Shown here: positions 16,494-25,637 of the stretch, one piece after another | How the letters are laid out: the number at the start of each line of letters is the position of its first letter | How positions within the stretch are numbered: the stretch's first letter is position 1 | Source: UBA7332 sp051652645 | GTDB taxonomy: Bacteria > Bacteroidota > Bacteroidia > Bacteroidales > UBA7332 | Direction: 5' to 3' | DNA: 64,000 nucleotides | Assembly: GCA_051652645.1 (NCBI GenBank) | Contig: JBOFUP010000060.1 | Coordinates: forward strand, 1-64,000 | The notes under the pieces: generated by a model | The model's input: the letters and a program-made list of their open reading frames with translations, nothing else | Database searches by the model: none | What the model was told of the DNA's origin: nothing | Program-made: the position numbers and the translations under genes

Positions 16494-16510
16494 AAATAGG
16501 AGATCATGTG

Positions 16511-17077
16511 ATGGGGGTTCTAGAGATAATAATGATTGCCATAGGGCTATCTATGGACAGCCTAGCCGTATCAATAGCAGCGGGTATAATACTTGATAGA
16601 GTTCATGTGAAGCATATCTTTCGTATAGCTTTCTGGATGGGTCTCTTTCAGGGTGTAATGCCACTATTGGGCTGGCTACTAGGCATTCGTTTCCAAAAGT
16701 ATATAGAAGTTTACGATCATTGGGTAGCATTTATCCTCCTCTCACTATTGGGCGGAAAGATGATATATGAATGGTTTTCGGATGAAGAAGACGAGGAGAA
16801 GGGATTTGATCCCACAAGAAGAATGACCATAATTGGTCTGGCCATTGCTACAAGCATTGATGCTTTAGCTGTTGGTGTATCCTTTGCTTTCCTTAATGTG
16901 AAGCTTTTAATCCCAATCGTATGCATTGGAGTTACAACCTTCATTCTCTCATTCTCAGGTGCAGCCTTCGGAGCTCAATTTGGAAATAGATTTAGACTTC
17001 CTATGGAGTTGATAGGTGGTATTATACTTATCCTGATAGGTTTCAAAATCCTTATTGAGCATATTTATTTTATGTAG
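16511..17077 (+). CDS. mntP: Manganese efflux pump MntP
   Basis: Exports Mn2+ across the inner membrane. The 188 residues have six membrane segments and the conserved aspartate motif in both halves: AIGLSMDSLAVSIAAGI near the N terminus and AIATSIDALAVGVSFAF after the central acidic loop (DEEDEEKGFD). An AGGAGA at 16498-16503 gives good spacing to the ATG at 16511, better than to the GTG at 16508. A riboswitch such as yybP-ykoY is not evident in the 14-base gap upstream, so it probably shares the upstream transcript. Confidence 0.95.
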   Translation: MGVLEIIMIAIGLSMDSLAVSIAAGIILDRVHVKHIFRIAFWMGLFQGVMPLLGWLLGIRFQKYIEVYDHWVAFILLSLLGGKMIYEWFSDEEDEEKGFDPTRRMTIIGLAIATSIDALAVGVSFAFLNVKLLIPIVCIGVTTFILSFSGAAFGAQFGNRFRLPMELIGGIILILIGFKILIEHIYFM

Positions 17078-17105
17078 AACAACAAACAACAATATATAAA
17101 CAACA

Positions 17106-18791
17106 ATGGCAGACGACAAGAAAATTATCTTTTCGATGGATGGGGTTAGTAAAACCTTCCCTCCACAAAAGCAAGTACTAAAGAACATCTATCTTTCGTT
17201 CTTCTACGGAGCAAAAATAGGTATTATTGGTCTGAATGGGTCAGGTAAATCTACACTCTTGAAGATCATAGCTGGTATTGAGAAGTCATACCAAGGCAAT
17301 GTGGTTTTCTCTCCTGGTCATACTGTTGGTTACCTAGAGCAGGAGCCACAGCTAGATGAAACAAAGACAGTAAAAGAGATTGTTCAAGAAGGAGTTCAAG
17401 ATATTGTAGACACTCTTGCTGAATATGAAGAGGTAAACATGAAGTTTGGAGATCCAGAGGTTTTAGATAATCCAGACCTTATGGACGCACTGATCAACAG
17501 ACAAGCAGAACTACAAGATAAAATTGATGCAACTGATGCTTGGAATCTAGACAATAAGCTAGAGAGAGCAATGGATGCTCTAAGATGCCCACCTGAAGAC
17601 CAGCTGGTTAAGCACCTTTCTGGTGGTGAGCGTCGTCGTGTTGCTCTTTGCCGACTTCTGCTTCAAGAGCCAGATGTACTACTTCTTGATGAGCCAACCA
17701 ACCACTTGGATGCAGAATCTATCGATTGGTTGGAGCAGCATCTAAACCAATATGCAGGAACAGTTATCGCTATCACTCACGACCGTTATTTCCTTGATCA
17801 CGTTGCAGGATGGATCTTGGAGCTTGACCGCGGTGAGGGTATTCCATGGAAAGGTAACTATACATCATGGCTAGAGCAGAAGACAAAAAGAATGGAGCAA
17901 GAGGAGAAACAAGCTAGTAAGCGTCGTAAGACATTAGAGCGCGAGCTAGAATGGATTAACCAATCTCCTAAGGCAAGACATGCAAAAGGAAAAGCTCGTC
18001 TAAACTCATATGAAGCACTTCTTAATCAAGATACTAAGGAGCGTGAAGAGAAGCTTGAGATCTTCATTCCTAACGGTCCTCGTCTTGGAAATAAAGTAAT
18101 CGAGGCTCAAGGTGTAGCTAAAGCATATGGAGATAAACTTCTTTATGATAACCTAAACTTTGTACTTCCTCCTAACGGTATTGTTGGTGTTATCGGTCCA
18201 AACGGTGCTGGTAAAACTACACTTTTCAGACTTATCATGGGTCTTGAAAAGGCAGATAAAGGGACATTCGAAGTTGGTGAGACAGTGAAAGTGGCTTATG
18301 TTGATCAGTCTCACGCTGGGATAGACAACAATAAGAGTGTATATAACGTAATCTCTGGTGGACAAGAGACTATCCGATTGGGAGGAAGAGAGCTAAATGC
18401 TCGTGCTTACCTTTCGCGTTTTAACTTTACTGGAGCAGACCAAGAGAAGCTTTGTGGTGTCCTATCAGGTGGTGAACGTAACCGCCTTCACCTAGCAATG
18501 GCACTTCGCGAAGAGGGTAACGTTCTTCTTCTAGATGAGCCAACCAATGATATCGACGTGAATACTCTTCGTGCTCTTGAAGAGGGTCTTGAGAGTTTCG
18601 CTGGTTGTGCAGTAGTTATCTCCCACGACCGTTGGTTCCTTGATCGTATTTGTACGCATATTCTTGCCTTCGAGGGCGATTCTGAAGTTTTCTACTTTGA
18701 GGGTAGCTACTCGGAGTATGAGGAGAACAAAAAGATGAGATTAGGCAATGTAGAGCCTAAACGTGTAAGATACAGAAAATTAATCGACTAG
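17106..18791 (+). CDS. ettA: Energy-dependent translational throttle protein EttA (ABC-F)
   Basis: A cytoplasmic ABC-F ATPase that binds the ribosomal E site and gates the start of elongation according to energy level. Two nucleotide-binding domains are visible: Walker A GLNGSGKST (about residue 43), signature LSGGERRR, Walker B LLLDEPTNHLDAES; then GPNGAGKTT (about 361), LSGGERNR and LLLDEPTNDID. Between them lies the arm/linker with EWINQSPKARHAKGKARLN. Length 561 and the sequence order match EttA closely rather than Uup or YheS. A long palindromic terminator follows the stop directly. Confidence 0.97.
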   Translation: MADDKKIIFSMDGVSKTFPPQKQVLKNIYLSFFYGAKIGIIGLNGSGKSTLLKIIAGIEKSYQGNVVFSPGHTVGYLEQEPQLDETKTVKEIVQEGVQDIVDTLAEYEEVNMKFGDPEVLDNPDLMDALINRQAELQDKIDATDAWNLDNKLERAMDALRCPPEDQLVKHLSGGERRRVALCRLLLQEPDVLLLDEPTNHLDAESIDWLEQHLNQYAGTVIAITHDRYFLDHVAGWILELDRGEGIPWKGNYTSWLEQKTKRMEQEEKQASKRRKTLERELEWINQSPKARHAKGKARLNSYEALLNQDTKEREEKLEIFIPNGPRLGNKVIEAQGVAKAYGDKLLYDNLNFVLPPNGIVGVIGPNGAGKTTLFRLIMGLEKADKGTFEVGETVKVAYVDQSHAGIDNNKSVYNVISGGQETIRLGGRELNARAYLSRFNFTGADQEKLCGVLSGGERNRLHLAMALREEGNVLLLDEPTNDIDVNTLRALEEGLESFAGCAVVISHDRWFLDRICTHILAFEGDSEVFYFEGSYSEYEENKKMRLGNVEPKRVRYRKLID

Positions 18792-18794
18792 TAT

Positions 18795-18848
18795 ATTTAC
18801 AATAAAAGAGGATAGAACCAGCTGGTTCTATCCTCTTTTATTGTAAAT
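18795..18848. terminator. Perfect 54-bp palindrome acting as ettA terminator
   Basis: Starts 3 bases after the ettA stop. The two 27-base arms are exactly complementary, with the centre between 18821 and 18822 (CCAGCTGG). The arms contain AAAGAGGATAGAACCAG and its complement, with T-rich outer ends. As RNA it would form one very long hairpin with only a few bases of loop. Confidence 0.85.
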
Positions 18849-19084
18849 TATTATTGTACTGTAAATACACTAAAGCCCCAAAACCCTACTCTAATCGTCC
18901 ATGTAATAGCTATTCAAGATTTATTTATATAAGATATGTCGTAACCCTATCCGCGATTATGGCTACCGCAATAGAGCAGGATTAGTTTCTCTATTGCGGT
19001 TGGGAGAGTATTGCTTGTCTGGTAATATTTATACTTTTTGCTGACGGTTGAAATACTAGAGATCGAAAAGGGGGATAATGTACT
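18849..19084. other. Noncoding stretch with one 12-bp hairpin
   Basis: No gene is supported between the ettA palindrome and the GH2-side terminator. A perfect inverted repeat ACCGCAATAGAG (18965-18976) / CTCTATTGCGGT (18989-19000) with a 12-base loop is present but lacks a T run, so it is not a standard terminator. Confidence 0.5.
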
Positions 19085-19121
19085 AAAAGGTCTGAACCCT
19101 ATTGAAGGGTTCAGACCTTTT
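19085..19121. terminator. Bidirectional terminator at the end of the sialoglycan locus
   Basis: 16-base arms AAAAGGTCTGAACCCT and AGGGTTCAGACCTTTT with a 5-base loop and T runs on both sides. It lies about 60 bases downstream of the GH2 stop on the minus strand and would end the long minus-strand transcript. Confidence 0.85.
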
Positions 19122-19182
19122 TTGATCAAACAAAAATCTTTTACTAAATAGAGATAATTGTGAGTATACTCTTTGAAGAGTA

Positions 19183-22100
19183 TTATTCAGTAATTATACC
19201 TATCTCGGCAGCAGAAGCAAAATCCTGTTTTGAATGAGAGCTAAGAGCAGTAAATCTAATGTATCTACCTTTTACAGCCTTGTTAAACATCGTTCTACTC
19301 TCTTGAGTGTTGTTTGGCAAATTGCCTTTAATGATTGGATCACCCCACTCCTTACCATCAGCACTCACTTGGATTTGGTATGCATTAATCCTTCCGTTTG
19401 CACCGTCTTGACGAGGAAGGAGAGTAAACCCAATGATAGATTTTTCTTCACCTGCATCAAGATCAACCCAATGTGGATGTTTTGCAACAGTGACTGAATA
19501 CATTGTATGCCAAATAGAGTTAGGGTCACCATCAGTTAGATTAGTAGCATTACCCTCTCCTATCTCCTCACTAGAGGCGAATGTTACTTCTAAAGGAGTT
19601 GTTCTGATTCTTTCAAATGAAGAGGTGATCTTAATCTCTGGAGTCTCCTTGTACCAAGCCTCTATTGTTCCTCCTTCGCGAAGAGCTATAGGCTCTTTAT
19701 ACTCTTGAGTCTTCCCTTTTCTGTTTAGTTTATAAAGGATTGTCGAGGAAGAGTCCAATGATTCTATCTTAACATCCCCAGAGCGAGTTCTGGTGATTGA
19801 GATAGGAAGATCTCCTGCTGGAGTTACATTCGCTAAAGAAGGTAATTGCTTTGATGAGCTCACAGGTCGTATAATGAATCCCATGTTGTTATTTTTAGCA
19901 AATATGCGATCTTTCTCCAATGGACCACCCTGACCACAACTATTACCACCTAGTCCCGTCACTCCCATATCTAATCTCAGATATGTATCTTTTGCTTTCG
20001 GCAATTGATGAGGGTGAGAAGCTAATATCATATCTACTGCCGAGTATGGAAGTGCTTGTGTTGACATATTACCAGTTGCAATAAATATTGCACCTTTACC
20101 AGTTTGGTTTGTCAATGCAGACCAACGCACCTCCTCATGATTGCCAACTTCTTGAGGTTTAGGAAAGTTGACAAACTGTTCTTGTACTTTACTCTTGTGT
20201 ATCTCTACGAACTGGCTAGTTTTACGGTCATTGTAGTTACCAATTGGACCTCTACCATAGTATGTAAAATCATCATATCTCTGAGGTATCTCCATAATGT
20301 ATCCCAATCGAGGAAGTACAGAAGATGGGTGATTAGAGTTTATACTTGACTGAAGTTCTATTGATCCATCTTTGTAGATGGTCCATATCTGACTTGTTGT
20401 AAACTTGAAGTCCTCTTCACCAAACTTGCGATCAATATTCTCCTCTATGCTATTCTTCCCGCTACTTGTTCCACCAAGTATCTTCGCTCCATTTGGTGCT
20501 TGTGATTCAACTACAAATGATAAAACAATTCGACCATCGGCTTTTGTTATAACCTTAACATCCTTGGCTACATGCTTAAGGTTGTGTAGTCCCTTTTCGA
20601 ACCATTGAGAATAGAACCAGTTATCATTGTTTACAAATGCACGCATAGCATCTAGCTTAGGACCTTTACCCTCTTCGATTACTACTTCACTACCATAAGC
20701 TAATTTGTGAATAGTTCCGCTATTTACATCAAATTGAGCTTCGAAGTTGTCACCTTTTACAGCTTTGATATTTGAAGATAGATCACTAATAACCAGTTTA
20801 CCACCCTGCATAGCTACCTCAGAGATTGATGCTCTATTAACTGGACTCTTAAGTTCAAACTGCTCTTCAGCTTGCACGTAGCCCTTATCAGCCCATGGCT
20901 TTGAATCTTCTAATTGAAGCTGAATTTTCACAAAGTACTCACTCTGTGGATTGAGTTTAGAGTAATCATAAGGTAGAGTGATAGTCTTAGCTTTACGTGC
21001 TGGAATATCACCAAGGTTTAAATCACCACTCTTAATAAGTTCACCATTTTCATATAACAACCATTTAGCACTGTAGTGATTGTTTAGGTTCATGAAATAG
21101 TACTTATTGAAGACTTCGAATTGACCTCTCTCAAGATCCTTAGCCTTTATCCCAACATTTTGGTACACTTTCTTAACTTCATAATACTGTGGTTTTGGAG
21201 TAAGATCACCAAAGACAATCCCGTTCATAACAAACTGTCCGTCATTAGGAGTATCTCCGAAATCACCTCCGTAAGCAAAATAACGCTCTCCTGTTTTGGT
21301 ATATGCATACATTGATTGATCCACCCAATCCCAAATTGCAGCACCGCAGAAGAAGTTTGTTGACTCAATAGCATCCCAATAATCAACTAGGTTTCCACAA
21401 GCATTACCCATCGAGTGAGCATACTCAGAGATATGAAAAGGATATTTAATGTTATACTTTCCTTTTACTGCTTCGCGAGTCCAAGCTATAGATGGGTATT
21501 GATTGGATCCCATGTCAACAATGCTATTGTTTCGTTCGTACTGAACCGGACGCGATTTGTCATATCTCTTCAATGCATTATATGCCGTGACAAAGTTGTC
21601 ACCCGGACCAGCTTCATTTCCAAGAGACCAGATAACAATGGAAGCATTATTGATATTTGCGTTAACCATCTCCATTACACGAGCAACGTGTGCTTTTTCC
21701 CACTCTTTTGGATGAGATAGAGACGCTGCACCATAATAGTATTGGTGAGACTCAATGTTTGCCTCATCCTCTAGATAGATACCGTATTTGTCACAAAGGA
21801 AGTACCAATATGGATCGTCTGGATAGTGAGAGTTGCGAACATGGTTAATGTTACCTTGTTTCATCAACATAATCTCCTTTTTCATCAACTCTCTAGAAAT
21901 CACGTGTCCAGTCTCAGGGTTTGATTCGTGACGATTAACACCCTTAAGTTTAACTGGTTTACCATTTACATAGAAATATCTACCAGCAAGTCCAAATTCA
22001 TCCTCAGAGGCAGGAGTCTCCTTTATCTCAACCTCTCTGAATCCTATGATTGTGGATGTTACATCCACGCTCCTACCCTTAGCATCTTTTAGTTCAGCCA

Positions 22101-23211
22101 CCAAAGTGTATCTATAAGGTTCTTCTGCAGACCATTTTTTAGGCTGAGTTACTTTTAATTGTGTGGAGGTTTCGCTTACTTGATTTGCGTTGATAAGATC
22201 AACTTTACTAGTTGCAATAGCATTTGACACCTTACTATTCTCATCAGAGTATAACTTATGTTCGTACAAACTATACTCTACAGTATGAGCTTTAGCTTTA
22301 CTCTTCCCTAGGTTACGAATGTCTGTAGTTATATTCAATACACCATCCTTATAGTTTTCATCAAGATCTGGAATAACCTTGAAGTTACTTATATGAACTT
22401 TTGGAGAAGCAAAAATAGCTACAGTTCTAAATATTCCTGGAAGACGAAACATATCTTGTGCCTCTAGGAATGAAGCATCAGAACTTCTGTATACCTCTGC
22501 TGCTATAATATTCTTCCCTTTATTTAAATATGGGGTAATATTGAAGTTTGCAGTATTACGGGAATTTTTTGAAAACCCAACGTATTGACCATTAATCCAT
22601 AAATAGAAGAATGAATCCACTCCGTCGAAGCTGATAAATATCTCTCTTCCATCCCAATCGTTAGGAACCTGAAACTCTCTACGATATGATCCAACCTCAT
22701 TCCGATGTTTAAATGTAGTCCAATGAGCTGGAGGAGTTCTCATTACACCACCTTTCCAATCATCCACGGCCACTTTATGTTGGAAGATAACAGGCTGATT
22801 GACATAAATTGGAACACCATACTTCAAACTTCCATCTTTTTGTATTCCTTCAATGTTCCAATTAGAAGGAACCTTAATTTTATCCCATGCGGATGAGTTA
22901 AAGTCTGTCTGGTAGAAATTAGTTGGTCTAGACTCAGGATCTGGTGACCAATTAAAGTCCCACTCTCCGTTTAGAGATTTCCAATACTTACTATTTTCTG
23001 GAAGGAATTTACGAGCATTATCTACATTTTCAAAAGAGAAAAAATAGGCGCGTGGTTGCTCTTTGTTAAGAGCCAATTTCTCTGGGGAGTTCCACTCATC
23101 TCCCAAAGGAGATAACTCTCTGCCATAATTAAATCCAGCTAGAGAGTCTTGTACAGAGAACATAGGCAAACTTAAGCCGCAAAGCAACAAACTAAGAGTC
23201 ATTTTGTACAT
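19183..23211 (-). CDS. Secreted GH2 beta-galactosidase with C-terminal F5/8C (CBM32-like) domain
   Basis: Cleaves terminal beta-galactose, the sugar exposed once sialic acid is removed. It has a signal peptide (about residues 1-22), GH2 sugar-binding and jelly-roll domains, and a TIM barrel with acid/base Glu533 in WSLGNEAGPGD and nucleophile Glu596 in FHISEYAHSMGN. A Bgal_small-type domain follows (LPRLGYIMEIPQRYDDFTYY), then a discoidin-like domain of about 140 residues (ITSSFERIRTTPLEVTFASS to the end). The ATG at 23211 is preferred to TTG 23217. At 1342 residues it is long for LacZ because of the added domain. It is the last gene of the locus; specificity is inferred. Confidence 0.93.
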   Translation of the reverse strand: MYKMTLSLLLCGLSLPMFSVQDSLAGFNYGRELSPLGDEWNSPEKLALNKEQPRAYFFSFENVDNARKFLPENSKYWKSLNGEWDFNWSPDPESRPTNFYQTDFNSSAWDKIKVPSNWNIEGIQKDGSLKYGVPIYVNQPVIFQHKVAVDDWKGGVMRTPPAHWTTFKHRNEVGSYRREFQVPNDWDGREIFISFDGVDSFFYLWINGQYVGFSKNSRNTANFNITPYLNKGKNIIAAEVYRSSDASFLEAQDMFRLPGIFRTVAIFASPKVHISNFKVIPDLDENYKDGVLNITTDIRNLGKSKAKAHTVEYSLYEHKLYSDENSKVSNAIATSKVDLINANQVSETSTQLKVTQPKKWSAEEPYRYTLVAELKDAKGRSVDVTSTIIGFREVEIKETPASEDEFGLAGRYFYVNGKPVKLKGVNRHESNPETGHVISRELMKKEIMLMKQGNINHVRNSHYPDDPYWYFLCDKYGIYLEDEANIESHQYYYGAASLSHPKEWEKAHVARVMEMVNANINNASIVIWSLGNEAGPGDNFVTAYNALKRYDKSRPVQYERNNSIVDMGSNQYPSIAWTREAVKGKYNIKYPFHISEYAHSMGNACGNLVDYWDAIESTNFFCGAAIWDWVDQSMYAYTKTGERYFAYGGDFGDTPNDGQFVMNGIVFGDLTPKPQYYEVKKVYQNVGIKAKDLERGQFEVFNKYYFMNLNNHYSAKWLLYENGELIKSGDLNLGDIPARKAKTITLPYDYSKLNPQSEYFVKIQLQLEDSKPWADKGYVQAEEQFELKSPVNRASISEVAMQGGKLVISDLSSNIKAVKGDNFEAQFDVNSGTIHKLAYGSEVVIEEGKGPKLDAMRAFVNNDNWFYSQWFEKGLHNLKHVAKDVKVITKADGRIVLSFVVESQAPNGAKILGGTSSGKNSIEENIDRKFGEEDFKFTTSQIWTIYKDGSIELQSSINSNHPSSVLPRLGYIMEIPQRYDDFTYYGRGPIGNYNDRKTSQFVEIHKSKVQEQFVNFPKPQEVGNHEEVRWSALTNQTGKGAIFIATGNMSTQALPYSAVDMILASHPHQLPKAKDTYLRLDMGVTGLGGNSCGQGGPLEKDRIFAKNNNMGFIIRPVSSSKQLPSLANVTPAGDLPISITRTRSGDVKIESLDSSSTILYKLNRKGKTQEYKEPIALREGGTIEAWYKETPEIKITSSFERIRTTPLEVTFASSEEIGEGNATNLTDGDPNSIWHTMYSVTVAKHPHWVDLDAGEEKSIIGFTLLPRQDGANGRINAYQIQVSADGKEWGDPIIKGNLPNNTQESRTMFNKAVKGRYIRFTALSSHSKQDFASAAEIGIITE

Positions 23212-23239
23212 ACTCAATTGTTTTTATAAGTTTTGGGTT

Positions 23240-23266
23240 ACCACCATTTGTTGGGCAAATGGTGGT
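23240..23266 (-). repeat. Intercistronic hairpin between GH20 and GH2 genes
   Basis: Perfect 11-bp stem (ACCACCATTTG / CAAATGGTGGT) with a 5-base loop in the 73-base gap. On the transcribed strand no T run follows directly, so it looks more like an mRNA-stabilising or processing hairpin than a terminator. Confidence 0.5.
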
Positions 23267-23290
23267 GTATTATTAATCTAAGGTTATTAG

Positions 23291-25600
23291 TTATATGACA
23301 GATATTTCGTCAACAAACATAAATGCAGGCATTCCTTTTCCAGGGTGCCATTCAGGCATCTGTTTTAGACTATAGGCTTCAACTCTTACATATCGAGCGT
23401 CAATAGACTCAAAACCAACCACATGTTGCTTTTGCTCCGATATATGTCTCGTTGATTGAGCTATCTCAATCCTCTTAACTTCCTTGAACTCTTTACCATC
23501 ATCCGATACTAGTACTGCAATTGCTGTTGGGCGGAAGATCCAATCACCCGTAAGAACATATGTACCCACTGCTACTTGAGAAATGGAAGTTTGCTCTAAT
23601 AGATCAATCGTGGCTGAGAGATCTTGGTTATTGAATCCCATCCACGCACCTGATCGATAGTTCGATTGTCCAACCACACCGTCATTCAATAGTGTAGCCC
23701 CTTGAAAGGTAAAGCTCTTATGTGCAGGATTAGCTATTTTAATAGGTTTTAGAGTAGCCTTGTTAAAAGAGTAATCCTGACTAATCGTTCTCGATGGTGT
23801 TCCATTATGAAAGGTCTTAGCTTTAATCTCCATAGATCTATTTATATCAATGGGCTCACTATATAGAGTGCTCTGTTGAGTTGGCTCTGAACCATCGGTA
23901 GTGTAATGTATATCCCCACCCTTGAGAGCAGATAGCTCGATGAATTGTTTGTTATTTATTGTATCACGAACCTGCTTTTTGAGGACATCATAAATATGTC
24001 GAGCATAGTTGTAATTCGCTTCATCATAATGCATTGTAAGTGAAGAAAGACGCTTCAAGAAATTATCATAGTCTTTCTCTCTAGCACTCCAACCGACTTC
24101 ACTTAAGGCAGCAAGACGCGGCAGAAGCATATACTCAACATGTTTATATGTCTTCATATACTCTGTCCAGACATTAGCTTGAACTCCTAAAATATGGGAT
24201 CTAATCTCTGGGGTTATATCTTCCTGTATTGGCTCATAACTATATGCCCTCTCAAGAGTTATACAACCGCCAATAGCAAGAGGCTCCGCTTCAAAGTTTT
24301 CAGATTGATAGTAATCAAAATAGCAATGAGATGTTGGTGTTAATATAGCATCATTACCTGTTTTTGCTGCATCAAAAGCATAGTTTGCACCACGCCAAGC
24401 CATTACTGTGGCTGTTGGTGAGAGTCCCCCCTCTATTATTTCATCCCAACCAAGAAGAGATCTACCTCGGTCGTTTAGGTATTTCTCAACAGATTTGGTA
24501 ATATAGCTTTGAAGTTTCTCCTCAGCTGAATGATGTCTCTCCTTAGTTATGCCTAATTCTTTTATTTTAGCCTGACATTTAGGACACTTCTCCCACCTAA
24601 TCTTTGGACACTCATCTCCCCCAATATGTATGTATTTAGAAGGGAAAAGTTCAAGAACCTCGTCAAAGATGTCATAAATAAAAGGTAGAGTTTGTGAGTT
24701 ACCAGCACATAATACATCATCAAAGACTCCCCAAGTATCTGCAACTTTGTAGTTCTTACCTATGCATCCAAGCTCTGGATAAGCAGCTAATGCAGCTAGC
24801 ATATGTCCTGGAAGATCTATCTCTGGGATAATAGTGATATATCTATCGGCAGCATATTTAACAATCTCACGGATATCATCTTGAGTATAGAATCCTTGAT
24901 GAGGTGTTGCGTCATACTCGGTACTGTTTCTGCCAACTACTGTTTGTGCTCTTTTAGAACCAACGGATGTCAATTTTGAGAATTTCTTTATCTCAATTCT
25001 CCATCCTTGGTCCTCTGTTAAGTGCCAATGGAAGTTATTTATCTTGTGCATAGCCAACACATCAATAAATCTCTTCACCGAATCAGTTGTAACAAAGTGC
25101 CTTCCGACGTCTAAATGTGTACCTCTGTAAGCAAACCTAGGTTCGTCTTTTATAGAAACACCTTGAAGTACAGCTCTTTTCGCTTGTTCATACTGCTTCT
25201 TAATTGGGAGCATCTGCCTTAAGGTCTGTAATGCATAGAATGCACCATTAGCAGCAGAGGCTTCAACTATTATCTCGTTGTTTGAGATAGTTAGATTATA
25301 TCCTTCTGGGTTATCTGAATTTATCTTTACGAATCGTATTTTAGTACCTTGCGATGTAGTAGCCTCTAGATTATACTTGTTGACTAGTAATTCTTCAAGT
25401 TGAGATGCTACATTAGAGAATATAGAGTCACTCAATATTGCATGATATTTACCTCCTGGTACTAGAGTAATTTTGCCTGCAGAGGCATTTAGTTCATTTG
25501 GCAATGGTATTATATCGTAATTCAGCTCTGTTTGTCTCTCTCCACAAGCGATAACTCCTAATAAAGAGAGTGAAAAGAGCAGACTCTTCGTTTTTTTCAT
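23291..25600 (-). CDS. GH20 beta-N-acetylhexosaminidase, lipoprotein, with C-terminal F5/8C-like domain
   Basis: Removes terminal beta-linked GlcNAc or GalNAc. The N terminus is a lipoprotein signal (SLLFSLSLLGVIAC, lipobox cysteine 19), placing it on an envelope membrane. Domains: GH20 N-terminal alpha/beta domain (about 28-150), catalytic barrel starting EPRFAYRGTHLDVGRHF with the Asp329-Glu330 pair in IHIGGDECPKIRW, a chitobiase-type C-terminal domain (IHYTTDGSEPT), and a discoidin-like end (IDARYVRVEAYSLKQMP). It is the second GH20 of the locus and lies between nanM and the GH2 gene, fitting stepwise trimming after sialidase and galactosidase. Confidence 0.94.
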   Translation of the reverse strand: MKKTKSLLFSLSLLGVIACGERQTELNYDIIPLPNELNASAGKITLVPGGKYHAILSDSIFSNVASQLEELLVNKYNLEATTSQGTKIRFVKINSDNPEGYNLTISNNEIIVEASAANGAFYALQTLRQMLPIKKQYEQAKRAVLQGVSIKDEPRFAYRGTHLDVGRHFVTTDSVKRFIDVLAMHKINNFHWHLTEDQGWRIEIKKFSKLTSVGSKRAQTVVGRNSTEYDATPHQGFYTQDDIREIVKYAADRYITIIPEIDLPGHMLAALAAYPELGCIGKNYKVADTWGVFDDVLCAGNSQTLPFIYDIFDEVLELFPSKYIHIGGDECPKIRWEKCPKCQAKIKELGITKERHHSAEEKLQSYITKSVEKYLNDRGRSLLGWDEIIEGGLSPTATVMAWRGANYAFDAAKTGNDAILTPTSHCYFDYYQSENFEAEPLAIGGCITLERAYSYEPIQEDITPEIRSHILGVQANVWTEYMKTYKHVEYMLLPRLAALSEVGWSAREKDYDNFLKRLSSLTMHYDEANYNYARHIYDVLKKQVRDTINNKQFIELSALKGGDIHYTTDGSEPTQQSTLYSEPIDINRSMEIKAKTFHNGTPSRTISQDYSFNKATLKPIKIANPAHKSFTFQGATLLNDGVVGQSNYRSGAWMGFNNQDLSATIDLLEQTSISQVAVGTYVLTGDWIFRPTAIAVLVSDDGKEFKEVKRIEIAQSTRHISEQKQHVVGFESIDARYVRVEAYSLKQMPEWHPGKGMPAFMFVDEISVI

Positions 25601-25637
25601 AGTAATAACTGTATTGTTTTTCTTTAGATAGTAAAAA

